A stretch of 64,000 nucleotides of DNA from Harmonia axyridis (lineage: Eukaryota > Arthropoda > Insecta > Coleoptera > Coccinellidae): assembly GCF_914767665.1 (NCBI RefSeq), contig NC_059503.1, positions 57,988,352 through 58,052,351 on the forward strand, written 5' to 3'. The notes beneath the pieces are model-generated. The model had not been told where the DNA came from, did not search any database, and worked only from the letters and a program-made list of their open reading frames with translations. Made by a program: the position numbers and the translations under genes. Of the stretch, positions 34,745-45,939 are shown piece by piece (positions within the stretch are counted from its first letter, which is position 1; the number at the start of each line of letters is the position of its first letter).

Positions 34745-35415
34745 TGTTGCAATTTACTTCAGAGGAACAACAGTACGAAAGAGAAAGCAGAAAACGTCAA
34801 AATAGAAAATCAGAGGATAGAATGGAAATAGAAAGCAAAATATCTAGGAGTAATTCTAGATGAGAAAATAAACTTTGACAAACAGATAGAAGAAAACAGA
34901 AAAACGGCAAGGCAATTATACAGAAGACTACCCGCTGCTCAATCCAAAAAGTAATCTTTCCTTAAAAACAAGAAGAAGATATAAAAATAGTGCTAATGCC
35001 AAGCACTACGTATGCAGGAGTAACCTGGTATAATACAAAAGACAATTAGAAATATCAGTCCACTAAATACGGTAATCAGAACAGCGGTTGGCGCCCCATG
35101 GTATATCAGCAACCAACAAATCAGAGAAGAATTGAAAATTGAAACTATTGAGGAAATAGTTAACAAACAAATAAAGAAGACAATAGAGACGCTGAAAGAG
35201 CATGAGAATAAGGAATTAATAAAGATACTACAAATCGAAATAACATTGACAGATAAAAGGGAATACCACCTCCAAAGAACCAAATAGAAGAAAAAAATGA
35301 CGTAAAATATAGGGAGAAAAGTCTCCCAATAAGACAACAATAGGAAATCGGAGAAATAAAAGAAGAGGCTTAGGGAATAAAATTCCAGTATATAAATACA
35401 AGAAGAAGATCTGAG
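34745..35415 (+). pseudogene. Jockey-like LINE 3' relic, copy 2
   Basis: It aligns with 13675-14315. Translation with frameshifts gives AKYLGVILDEKINFDKQI, TARQLYRRLPAAQSK, a PSTTYAGVTWYNTK stretch and APWYISNQQIREELKIETI. It ends in an A-rich tract near 35395-35415. Slightly better preserved at its start (VILDEK) and worse in the middle (a deletion after YNTKDN) than copy 1. Confidence 0.75.
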
Positions 35416-35439
35416 AAAATGAAGTGGTTTTTTTATGTT

Positions 35440-36040
35440 TATTTAACTCTTTTTTCATTCAATCTGGAGACTCCAATATTGAAGTCCTGAACTAGATTTA
35501 TATATGAGCGTAATAATCATTAAATTTCAATAAGTGGCCATGAATTCTTCATCTGGCAGAACGCTAGGAATTAAGAAAGCTAATCATCTAAATCCGGACA
35601 CGGTATCCTTGAACCCGGTCGATAATAAAAGATTCCCCTCTACGCTAACTCTATTAACATCATCTGCCAATAGAGATAATGGAGGTATAAATCAACTCAT
35701 TTTTATATCGGCCCTAGACGTAACGCTCGCAATAAAACAGCCTATTATCTCTAATCAAGTGGCCGCTATCGAGTCATTGATTGATTCCTGTCGTTAATGT
35801 AACGAGCGCTTCCTGTTGTTTGGCCCCCAAGTCCTCCCCGGGACTCTTCATCCCCGATTCCGGGATGAGTGTCTTTTGAAATATGTGATGATAGCTTGAT
35901 TGATTGGTCCATCGACGGCAGGGGGTTTCTGCGCGATTGTTCTTGATACCAAGCGTTTTTGTGATATTGGGTTATTCTTTGTAACTGATGAGATGTTTTA
36001 TCTGATTGTTATTATTTCAGGAGATATCGAATTGGGGATT
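35440..36040. other. Unassigned sequence with a coding-like frame
   Basis: The plus-strand frame 35534-35797 (87 codons, opening MAMNSSSGRTLGIKK) lies in a GC-richer patch that continues to about 35870 (CCCCGGGACTC, CCCCGATTCCGGGATG). I do not recognise it. A host exon or conserved regulatory block is possible. Confidence 0.3.
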
Positions 36041-36780
36041 TTCGGTTTGGCTTGATTTTCAAGCTACCTGGCTTGAGTAGTAGTTTTTCAAACTCAAGTC
36101 AAGTCAAGTATTTATTTATCAAGTACTTGATTCATATCAAGCTACCTGATTTTTAACAGTTTTATTGTGTAGTGTCAAGTCAATAAAAAATCATGAAATG
36201 AGAAGGAACCTTGCAAAAACGACTTTTATTCATTAAACTTATTCTATAAAAGAACAGAAAATTTCAAATTCTTTGAGATAAAAACATAAATTAAATCACT
36301 ATAAATCATAACAAAATAAAAAATAAAGTTTCTCAATATTGAGAAACCTCCAGGCTTTGTTTGATTTCATCATTTTCATCCAGGATCAAAGACAAATGAG
36401 GCATCTTATAGATTTGTCGCCTAACCTATTGCGGGTTTTGTAACTGTAAAAGCAGCTCTGAAAAATTGTCTTTCAACAGGAGCTGAAGATGCTGGCGTTG
36501 ATAAAAAATTATTGGTCATTTTGGCCAAGTCTGGAAAGATATTTCTGAAACTACCAAAATCTACCAATAGATCTCATAGAAATGTGGGAAAACTACTAAT
36601 AAAGTCACACTGGCAAATGCTTTAGTCTCTCGTCGCTGAAGGAATGCCCTTATTTAGTCTAAACGCACGAGATTGCAGAAATATATGCCGTGTGACGCGT
36701 GCATATCTAGCTCGAGTAATATCAAGTAGCTTGATGTCAAGTCAAGCAATAAATATCTAAAATCAAGTCAATAAGGAAAT
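36041..36780 (-). mobile_element. hAT transposon 3' relic
   Basis: On the minus strand about 36420-36640 reads LSRLGQNDQ, then NASI, ERQFFRAAFTV-like after a frameshift, TKPRNRLGDKSIRCLICL. This matches the C-terminal hAT dimerisation domain, in which SxSxER and RNRLxxxxxxxLLFL are typical. Downstream, MKSNKAWRFLNIEK-like sequence and a 3' untranslated region follow. Both edges carry CAAGTCAAG or GGCTTGATTTTCAAGC motifs. A shorter copy of its 3' end lies at 18795-19180. Confidence 0.7.
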
Positions 36781-36939
36781 AGTTGAGAGTATTTCGATGA
36801 AAATAGAATCCTGTGTTTCTGAATAAAATTCTGTTGATGTCCGGACCCCTAACTATAATTATAAAGAATTGGGTTTTGATGAATTTGTTGAGAGAAATAT
36901 TTTTTCTAAATAAAATTGATGTCGATGTTTGTGAAATAT

Positions 36940-37045
36940 GTCAATGTTCAATTTGTCATTTACACTTATATTCATTTCGTATTTGAATTGACGTTTCCTG
37001 TATGTTTATATGGTAAATAAGTAAATATTATTATTATTATTGAAA
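36940..37045 (+). repeat. Solo 3' end of the LINE family found at 11.6 kb
   Basis: GACGTTTCCTGTATGTTTAT followed by AAATAAGTAAATATTATTATT and (ATT)n matches the reverse complement of the 3' end of the minus-strand LINE at 11645-11710. Only the last ~100 bp are clear. It is an extremely 5'-truncated insertion. Confidence 0.6.
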
Positions 37046-37358
37046 TCGATTTATATCCAATATTGATTATGATCAATTGTTTCGCTAACACGGTAGCTTC
37101 AACATTTTGAACAAAACTGAAGATGTCTTAAAAAATCTATATAATTCGAATTCCATTGAAACAATTAGAATATTTAAGCATATTTCATCAATTTCGAAGT
37201 TTTATACCTCTCAAGGATCTCAAATGACAATAGAGGTTGAATTGAGTTTTGCTTTTCTATAATATTGAACTTTCAAGTTTCTGAACGAATTTCGAATGAT
37301 ACAATTTTCACATTTGTTCGTTTGTTAAAAGCAATAGTGTTCTGGATTAACTATGGAT

Positions 37359-37560
37359 CAGGGCCGCCGCCAGGACCGGCAAACCGGACATTTTGCCGGA
37401 GCGCCAAATTTCAGAGGCGCAGTCAGTTAATAAAGCAAGACATATTTTTTATACAAAAATGTTTTCTTTTTCAAATTGAATAAGCCCTCTTAACTATAGT
37501 TATGAAAATACAGGCCGACGCCAGACATTTTGGCGCCCCGACAAAATAAAATTTGCCTCC
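37359..37560 (+). mobile_element. Possible hAT-type ends in tandem
   Basis: CAGGGCCGCCGCCAGGAC starts at 37359, and a similar end CAGGCCGACGCCAGACATTT starts at 37511 in the same orientation. Each is followed by a TTTTGCCGG or TTTTGGCGCCCC segment. CAGGGCCG-type ends are common in hAT elements. The matching opposite ends were not found, so these may be overlapping fragments. Confidence 0.35.
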
Positions 37561-38540
37561 CTGTTTCGCCTGATTTCTCTCAATATTCATTGAAGGAGCT
37601 TATGTAATTTCTCTCAGGCATCTTTTCAATTTCAAATGAAATTGTATTTTTCAATTTAAAGTCACCTTGTCAAATTTTATCACAGTCGATTTAATCAAAA
37701 AATGTCCTGCATTTATTAAAAGTAGGTACGAAGATCTATAGTCATAAAACAACGTAGTTCTTGAGGGTGCATTTAATTACAAACATATAATTATATTTTC
37801 ATAACAATAGTTGAGAGCGCCTTTTCGATATAAAAAAATCAGCTCCTGGTAATTTTATTCATTTACTACAAAGAGTGGAATTTTCACTAAGAAAACAGTT
37901 TTGTGTCAAAACTGTTATTGTGTTTTATTAACAGTTGTTTTCATATAAAATTTACACCAGAAAAACTTACATGTTGTTTTTTAATTCAAACACCAACCAA
38001 CAATAATAATCAGTTTCTCCTAATATCATTAATCAAAATCTTTCCCATTCGATCACTATTGATAATTCCCAACAATGTTTATTCATATCGACCTCTCACA
38101 TGTCCGACACATCTTGTTCCGAATTTTCCCATATAAAACCCATAATTTACGAGTCTCCGTCTCACCGTTGAACAGGCCACGATGCTATTCAGATATAGAC
38201 GAAGAAAAATATATATTTAACAGGTTATTGTTTTCCAGGTTACTTAATTCACATTTTAATCAGTAATTAAGATCAGATATATATAGTAGGTACAGGTGAA
38301 CCTGTCGAGCATGGCCAGAGACGAAGAAAGGAATTAATGTACCATATTAACATAGATGTTCTTCTAGTTAAGCTCGAGCTTTAAAATATCGTGGTTGTAG
38401 GAGTGAACATCCGCAATGAGGGTATTCACTTTGAATTCTGCAACGAGGTATCATTAAAAGTGTAGTGAAGAGAAATCCATTATTTTGTCAATAGATGACA
38501 GTTTTGTGATTAGTTGACTTAGTTCAGTTTGAACGAGCGT
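37561..38540. other. Unassigned sequence
   Basis: AT-rich; only short chance frames. Confidence 0.3.
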
Positions 38541-38545
38541 CAAAG

Positions 38546-39340
38546 ATGGACACCAGTAAAGAGAAAATAAGCTACATTTTACAGTTTTTCTTCGATAAAG
38601 GCAAAAATGCAAGCCAGGTGACTGAAAATATAAAAAAATATTTATGGTCCTACGACTGTAACATCCAGTCGGAGACAATTTTTATTTCGTCGATTCACTT
38701 TCGGTAATTATGATGTCAAATATGCACCATGCACTGGAAGGCTAATTGTCGAAAATATCGATAAAATCATGGACCTCATCGAGTCCGACCGTCATGCAAG
38801 TTGTTGAATCGCAACAAATTTGATTCATTTTTTGAAGCGGTTGGTGACTGGTGATTAGAAGTGGATATCTTACGACAACGTCAATCGAAAACGGTCGTGG
38901 TCGAAAAGCAGTGAGCCGACGGAAATTATGGCCAAGCTAGGAGCTGCTCCCCTACGACTTAACTGTTAACTCGAAACTGTACAGTCAACAATTGAACCTT
39001 CTCAAGGAAGCAATCGCCCAGGAGTGTCCAGCTTTGGCCAATAACAGAGGAATTGTGTTCCATCAGGACAACGCCAGGCCACACATCGATAGTGACTTGT
39101 CAGAAGCTCCGGGAGCTTGGTTGGGAGGTACTTATAGTCCGGACCTGGCACCATCTTTTCTGTTCATGGCTAACAAGTTTGCTGGTGATGAATTCGCTTC
39201 AATAGAGGCTTTGTGAAAATCGACTGCCCCAATTTTTTGCCAATGCAGACGAAGGGGTGTTTGGCAGGGGAAAGCAATAAGTCATAAGTGTTTGGTAATG
39301 GATGACAAGTTATTCCGAAGAAAATCTGGAAAATGGAATT
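38546..39340 (+). pseudogene. Mariner transposase relic (irritans-like)
   Basis: It opens at ATG 38546 with MDTSKEKISYILQFFFDKGK (HTH start). After frameshifts it shows LKEAIAQECPALANNRGIVF, then HQDNARPH (second catalytic Asp) and YSPDLAP. The usual APSDYHLF has become APSFLF, so the third catalytic Asp is lost. The region around the first Asp is not readable. The terminal repeats are not evident. An old relic, more decayed than the mariner at 47.7 kb. Confidence 0.75.
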
Positions 39341-39429
39341 CGAGGTATTATTTTATACACCTTTACTACCTGTTACCTGCTAAAGTAACCATAACCCAAG
39401 CTCTATAGTCAATGGTCTTCTTAACATGT

Positions 39430-39850
39430 GTGGGAAACATGATCAGCTTAACGTTTCTATGAGAATTATCAGTGGAACTATTAGATCTACACCTTCACAT
39501 TGGTTAACAGTGCTATCACATATACTTCTGTTGCATATTCAAGAACAGGAGAGACAGAGTTTTTGCTGAGGTTTTCATCTGTACTTTTGTATATTACGTT
39601 AAAATGCATTAAGCTCCGTTTGCATTTTCACTGGTAAAACTGACATTACATCTACACATGCCTTGTTATTTGAAGTTGATACTTTTTTACCTCAGATTAG
39701 TGCAAAAATATGAATCTATCAAATCCTCTACCCTGTGGAGCATGTATTCTATGTTAAAAAGTAACATTTTCCCAAGAGTTATCGCAAGTCTTAAAAGGAA
39801 GAATGTTGATTATAAATCAAAGAAATCAGACGTCTAAGATTACATCTACA
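39430..39850 (+). pseudogene. LINE C-terminal relic, copy 2, with shared downstream block
   Basis: NVSMRIISGTIRSTPSHWLT and VLSHILL match the relic at 30845. The block after 39545 matches 31350-31620. Compared with the 31-kb copy, the roughly 350 bp carrying the CECG motif are absent, so one copy has suffered a deletion or rearrangement. Confidence 0.6.
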
Positions 39851-40830
39851 CATACTTTGTTGTTTGAACTTGCTAATTTTTATATTGCTCTATCTCAAAA
39901 AATATATATAAGGAGAAAAACTTTCAGCTCTTGGGCTATTATTTAAAATCAAGATCAACTTATGACTATGGGTTCAAATATGTTGAATGTCCATACTTTT
40001 CAGAGATCATATTCAGCATGGTCGAGGAATCAATTCAGATGACACTGAAAGAATAGCTCTGGTTGGCGAATTCTCGTGGAAGTATTATTGAACCGATAAG
40101 ACATAACCTAAAAAAGACACAACCTAAAAAAATAAACGGAATGGAGTTCAGGAAAATATATTGATAGGGATTTAACTTTTCCTTTCCGATTTAAAGGCCA
40201 CTCTACACCAAATGACATACAGTTGCAGAATTCCCACTGTTAAACAAAAACCGCCTCCAATTATTTTAACGGCTCTAATAAAAAACAACTCACCTGTGAT
40301 ACCTACGAATTGATGCGTCTTTGTTTTTGCGCGAATCCGCGCGCCGCTCGATTGTTTCAACATACGCGAAATAAATGAGTGGGAACGCGCGCTCGCACTC
40401 GGCCTGCTAGATAAAGTTGAGCAATTAACGAGGTACAATTGTTGGTGTACAGAGAGGAAGTTGTTTGTTTGGTCTGAAGCGTGAATTCAAGAACTCTGTT
40501 TCATCTTGTAAATCGAACAGACGATCGCTGATAAAGCTGCGCCCTTCCGGGGCGCTTTGATGAAGTCTCCAAAGGCGAGTTTTCTATATGATAGTAGGGA
40601 TGAAACAAAGTATAATTCGAAGGAAAAAGGAAATTCGGAATTGCCCCTTTCACATGATGTGATAGTCAGCAAAAAAAGACCGCCAATGGAAATAACACTA
40701 TGCTTCCATGCTCTTTACTATCATACTAAAAAATCAGCCTTCAGCAGTACGAGATTTTCGCTTTTATAACACCATGTTCTACTCAGAAGTTTGGTTGAAA
40801 GATCAACGTGTTGTCTGGAATTAAAAGAAA
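39851..40830. other. Unassigned sequence
   Basis: A GC-richer patch at 40310-40420 (GCGCGAATCCGCGCGCCGC) lies here with no recognisable frame. Confidence 0.3.
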
Positions 40831-41470
40831 TTAGGTCTCGGTAATTTCGAGTTTGTGCATGACCTTCTTCTTCTTCTTCTTCTTCAAGTTACTTCTCCGT
40901 TCCAAAGTTTGGTTATCATCAAAGCTATGCCTATTCTTGATAATGAAGATCTGAACAATTGGCAGTTGTTGCAATTGTACCATTCTCTCAAGTTCTTCAA
41001 CCATGAGTTTCTTCTTCTTCCTATTGATATTTTGACCATTATCTTTGACAATAAGCTGCAGCAACTGGTATTTACCTCCCCTCATAATATGTCCTAGGTA
41101 TTATAGTACTATTAGTACCAATTCTTTCCCTTTCTGCATTCTCCGCAAGATCTCCACATTCGTTACTCTCTCCGTCCACGATACTCTTAGTATCCTACGG
41201 TACATCCACATCTCAAATGCTTCTATCCTTCTGATATCAATCTTCTTCAATGTCCACGCTTCCATTCCGTAGAAAAGAATTGACAACACATAACATCTCA
41301 CACGGCGAATTTCAAGTTAAAGGCTTAGATCTCGCCGACAGAATATCTTTTTCATTTCAAAAAATGTGGCTCTAGCTTTTTCCCCTCTGATCCTGATTTC
41401 TCCAGAGCTATCGTTATTTTCGTTGCGCATGAGCAAAGACCTTATATTCCTATGAAGTTACGGCGCAATA
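40831..41470 (-). pseudogene. RTE-like LINE C-terminal relic
   Basis: The minus strand reads EIRIRGEKARATFFEMKK (frameshifted), then a frame shared by 41301-41101 and 41085-40831 interrupted by a single stop: RCYVLSILFYGMEAWTL, RRIEAFEMWMYRRILRVSW, TERVTNVEILRRM, YLGHIMRGGKYQLLQLI. This is the characteristic end of RTE-type reverse transcriptases. It closes with a run of seven lysines encoded by the microsatellite at 40862-40884. Confidence 0.8.
40862..40885. repeat. (CTT)n microsatellite
   Basis: Eight CTT units on the plus strand. In the RTE relic on the minus strand they are read as AAG and give a poly-lysine run near the end of the frame. Confidence 0.85.
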
Positions 41471-41839
41471 TTAATAATCAATTCTATCAAAATTGAAATG
41501 TCAGAATGCTATGCGTCTTTAGCATAGTGGACAAAAACCTGAGAGGTCACCACACGCAGCCGGCTGCAGAAACTGTAGAGGCTGGCCTATATTGGTGTTA
41601 CGGGAGCTATACACACAACTCATGTGAGGAAATGTGGCTTGCTGGAAGCCATAAGAATATCCCGCAATGGAAATCTACGTCTGGGAAACTGGAATGGATA
41701 TATATATTATATTATATTGAATAGATTAGATTCTAAGCTCTTGGCAAAACCCTCATGCTCATGTGATGACCACTATATTCGATTTCGAAGTACCTATTGA
41801 AACGGTTATTGACGACCACCTCAGTGCAATGAACTTCGT

Positions 41840-42260
41840 AAATCGCTTGGACAAAAGATCCTTCATAGTATACTGATGATTCAAAATCTGAAAGAGGCAC
41901 AGGTATTGGTGTATATGGTTCCAAAACGAGGATCTCTAGATCCCTGGAAAGTGAGCCCTTTATCTTGCAAACCGAGACACTAGCTCTCTATACTTGCGCC
42001 CAAGTGTATCTCAAAAGCAATCTCAAAGGGAAGCGTATTTACGGACAGCAAGGCCACGCTGAGATCCCTGGAATCATATAGCCAGGGATCTCTACTAATA
42101 TATGAGTGCTGTAATACCATGAAGCAACTGGCCAGAGGGAATGAAGAAATTCTACTATAGGAACCTAGGCATTGTGGTATTGATGGAAACGAAAAAGCCG
42201 ATGCAAAAAAGGTTAACGCCTGTTGATCCTGAGCCCTAATGTTGTCTCGGAAAGGACCAA
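41840..42260 (+). pseudogene. LINE RNase H relic (I/R1-like)
   Basis: The plus strand with frameshifts gives YTDDSKSERGTGIGVYGSKT (first catalytic Asp), ETLALYTCAQVYLKSNLKGK (Glu region), DSKATLRSLESYSQGSLLIY (second Asp), then GHCGIDGNEKADAKKVNAC (HCGIDGNEKAD box). This is a near-complete RNase H domain with at least three frameshifts. The upstream reverse transcriptase is not found. The open frame on the opposite strand at 41733-41924 is a shadow of it. Confidence 0.75.
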
Positions 42261-42264
42261 TATA

Positions 42265-42575
42265 ACGCGGGGTTCCAACAATCGGATTGAGACAAGAGAG
42301 GAGGAACACACCCGTTCTTGGTCAGGCAAAGAAATTTCAATTAAATTTTCCATCATGATTTTTCTCACCAAAACATATGTACCAAATAAAACTCCAAAAA
42401 ATAAGGACTTTTGAAGTGCTTAGCGCATTTGTGAAGATATCATGCAGAGTGAAGATTGCCAATGTTGAAATTTCGAGAGGAAACGAGAAGAGCATTTTCG
42501 CAATACTGAAAAAGGAACGAAGTTAAAGGTCGCTGAAAACATTTTGCGTAGAGAATCTAGTATCATTCTACTCTT
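42265..42575. other. Unassigned sequence
   Basis: A short stretch between the RNase H relic and element B; nothing recognised. Confidence 0.3.
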
Positions 42576-43463
42576 AATGGACTAGTTTTCTTTTTTTTCT
42601 TAAGAATTAATTCTAAAATTTAAGTAAAATGAAACAAAAATGTGGAAGAATCATTGAAATATCTCTAGAAATGAAAAAGTTATGGGACTTTGAAGTTGCG
42701 CCTGGAAGAATAATTTCATAGCACGTATAAGTGGCGTGACGTCACACACTGGGCGAGTGGTATTCGCAGAGTGCTTATGAATTTATTGGTGTACAATCAC
42801 TTGTGCCGTTCATGTCGTGTTTTGTTCGTTACGCGATGGCTGAAATAACTTACTATATACATACATATAAATTACTTTTTTCTCTTTTTACTTTTTACTA
42901 CTCACATAAATATGTTTTGCCATTGATAGACTTCAACAACCAGTACTCAACTACAAACTGTTTATGAAACGTTTTCTAAATAAATCATCGTTATAAGTTG
43001 AACCATGATGAAGCAAACTCAAAAGTAGGTACTTACTTGAAAAGTTTAACTCCTTTTATTTCAGCACTGACATAAGATGAATTTGAAGAAAAAAAACTCC
43101 ATCACTGCGAATATATCTATTTTAGGCAAATTGTCACTTTGTCCTTTCACGAAGCCTTCTTCCATTATGGTGACATAAAAACAAAACTCGAGTTAAAACT
43201 ACACTATACAACTACAAACGGCGCGAGAGCCTTGGCGTGGCTAAGTATTCAAACGTAATTTATGGTGTAGCGATCACAGGCAAGTGCCGTGACGTCACAG
43301 ACAAAGACGTTCCGCGCTAAAATACGTTAATTTAAATAATCTATTTCTCAGTCATTTATTGATGGATTTTCAAAATTTTTTCACTGATTTATCAGTTTTG
43401 CTCTATATTTTGATTCTATCGTGTCAAATATAGTATTATCAACATCATAAACTAGTCCATTGT
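42576..43463 (-). mobile_element. Two-gene DNA transposon remnant, copy B
   Basis: The inverted counterpart of 17689-18758. The ends AATGGACTAGTTTTC (42576) and AAACTAGTCCATTG (ending 43463) match. The inner inverted repeats AAGTGGCGTGACGTCACA (42729-42746) and AAGTGCCGTGACGTCACA (43282-43299) match, the first exactly. The interior aligns with copy A except that the THAP-coding segment of about 180 bp is absent and is replaced by a short TATATAC-rich stretch. Confidence 0.7.
43037..43165 (-). pseudogene. First exon of the unidentified transposon protein, copy B
   Basis: Starts at ATG 43165 with MEEGFVKGQSDNLPKID as in copy A and keeps the splice donor GTAAGT after 43037. It is one base longer than copy A's exon because of an extra T in the T-run near FFSS, so the frame is broken. 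Confidence 0.65.
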
Positions 43464-43469
43464 AGAAAC

Positions 43470-44995
43470 TGTGCTGCTTACGTGTGGGAAGACCTAGATG
43501 ATGATCCGAAAGAATAAGGGTGGATGATATCAAGAAATAGAAACTAACACCATATGACTATGTCAATGCATTGGCAGTAGGTAGAGTCACGTTGAAACTG
43601 CAGTTGTATCAAGTTAGGCATTAATGCTGACGCCAAAACTTGATAAATGGTATGGCATAAAAGAAGATTTTTGAACAGTATAAATCATGTGATTTGTATT
43701 TCCAACCTAACTCATTCACATACATACTCGATATGATTTAGGTACTTGGCAATGAATGAACTGTTACTTGCTATTGGGATTTCCTCCAGGTGCAACACAT
43801 TTTGGTTAATTTCTATCTGCAGCTCGTTAAACAGTATAATCTTCATTATTCCCTCGATTCATCGATCCCATCGGTATTAATGACCGAAGGAAGTCGAAAA
43901 TTACGCCGGTCGATCAGACGAGAAATGCAGGAAACCGAAAGAAGCCAACTTCGCCGTCTCGAGAGGGCTTTTTACCGTTGAAGACGATCATCTACGCACT
44001 CATTTCGGACCTACATATACCAATTTGTGAACCACTCTTCTTCTCCCATGTCGATACCGTTCCATTCAACGTTATTATTTCATCAATAAATGTAATGAGA
44101 AATGCTTCGATGAGTTGCGGTAAATCGAAGACGGCCTGAGGCCTGTAATTTGGCCGGATACCGCTCTTGGATGTGTTTTAGACTGTTTCGTTTCGATTTA
44201 TTGATAGATTTTCGTTCCATGTTCATTGTTTTTATGGTTTAATTAGTCGAAGTTGGTTACATTTAGCTGATGTTTCAATTGGGGATAATAGAGTCAAACT
44301 ACTGGGCTAGAAAATGATCTATATATTTGTCGGCCTGGTATTTTTGATATAGCTCGTTCTGTGAAACATATTCGAACGATAGGACTTTTCTCAAATTTTT
44401 ATATAATCACATTACTTTCATTTATAGAATTCAGAATATCTTATATCATTTTAACAAAAATAAAGAATACACTGATGTGAAGTGAAGGTCCCTATCTTTG
44501 ACGAGTGATCTTTCAAAGCGCGTACGAATTTTTAGTGCTCCGTAAGTAAGTATATGTATACGTTTCAAATGATCACTTCTCATAGGTACGGACTCTGGAG
44601 TTATTGAGCACTGGTTCATTGATCCGCCAATTTTGACCTCGTATACCTCATAAGAGCATATAGAAATATATATAGGCGCAACAATGACGCGTTCTTAAAA
44701 GCTTTGCTCCTTCTCCTTTTTTTTGTTATTTGAAATTATCAATATTAGTAGATTTTATTACTAACATCGCTGTTAATTTCTTGTAGCCCAACCTTCCTCA
44801 GCTAGGGTCTTGATCTGTTCATCATGTTGAGTACTGAATAATTCAATTCGAGACAATTTGAATATCTGCTGGTATGATACAATCACCATCACCAATATTC
44901 TTTATGTAAACTTAGAGTTGTTTATTTTTCCCGAGATTTTTCCTCATAAAAGTTGACCCCATTGTTATTAGTATTATACAGTCTTCAACTCGTTC
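43470..44995. other. Unassigned sequence
   Basis: A 63-codon frame at 43790-43981 ends in an Arg- and Glu-rich segment (KLRRSIRREMQETERSQLRR) in a GC-richer patch. It could be an exon, but no family is recognised. The rest is AT-rich. Confidence 0.3.
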
Positions 44996-45000
44996 ATTTA

Positions 45001-45936
45001 AAGGGGGTTTTTTTTGAGCTATAGAACTTTAAATTGCAATAAAACAACGATGGATTATTCGATTGATCTGAATTTTATTTATCCGCAAGATAATCTTGTG
45101 GCATGACATTTAAAATATGACTTCTGGCATATAACCGCTACGGCTGGCTCGGATGTAGTCCAATCTGGACGTCCAATTTTCGATGACTGTTTCCAACATT
45201 TGTGGCCGTATATCGGCAATAACACGGTGAATGTTGTCTTCCAAATGGTCAAGGATTTGTGGCTTATCCGCATAGACCAATGACTTTACATAGCCCCACA
45301 GAAAGTAGTCTAGCGGTGTTAAATCATAAGATCTTGGAGGCCAATTCACAGGTCCACAACGTGAAATTAGGCGATCACCAAACGTGTCTTTCAATAAATC
45401 GATTGTGGCACGAGCTGTGTGACATGTTGCGCCGTCTTGTTGGAACCACAGCTCCTGGACATCATGGTTATTCAATTCAGGAATGAAAAAGTTAGTAATC
45501 ATGGCTCTATACCGATCACCATTGACTGTAACGTTCTGGCCATCATCGTTTTTGAAGAAGTACGGACCAATAATTCCACCAGCCCATAAAGCGCACCAAA
45601 TAATCAGTTTTTCTGGATGTAACGGTGTTTCGACATACACTTGAGTATTAGCTGCACTCCAAATGCGGCAGTTTTGTTTGTTGACGTAGCTATTCAATCA
45701 GAAGTGCGCTTTATCGCTTATCAGAATAAAATGGACCTAGTGCGCGATACGTATTCCGCACAGAACCATTAATATTTAAATGAAATTGCATTATTTGCAA
45801 GCATTGAGTGGTGAGTCTATTCATGATTAATTGCCAAACCAAACTGAGAATAAATCATTTGACAGCTGTTAAATCGGTCCCCATCGTGAACAGTAATGCC
45901 AACTTAAAGTTATATACCTCGAAAAAAAACAGCCGT
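45001..45936 (-). mobile_element. DD41D Tc1/mariner deletion derivative, copy 4
   Basis: Begins AAGGGGGTTTTTTTTGAGC after TA (44999-45000) and ends with the inverse of ACGGCTGTTTTTTTTCGAGG at about 45936, where the flanking TA is no longer adjacent. About 936 bp, reverse orientation, same deletion junction. Confidence 0.85.
45110..45824 (-). pseudogene. Transposase remnant of DD41D copy 4
   Basis: All three catalytic Asp residues are present: ISDKAHF (first; the neighbouring Glu is Lys), FQQDGATCHTA (second), SYDLTPLDYFLWG (third). A Trp-to-stop change follows the first Asp box, so the open core begins downstream at 45697 (195 codons). It keeps the N-terminal Met at 45824 but lacks the HTH-to-core linker. 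Confidence 0.85.
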
Positions 45937-45939
45937 TGG

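Noticed and set aside
41733..41924. Minus-strand frame beginning MEPYTPIPVPLSDFESS that at first looked like a host exon
   Set aside because: The plus strand here encodes the RNase H box YTDDSKSERGTGIGVYG, so the frame is its complement.
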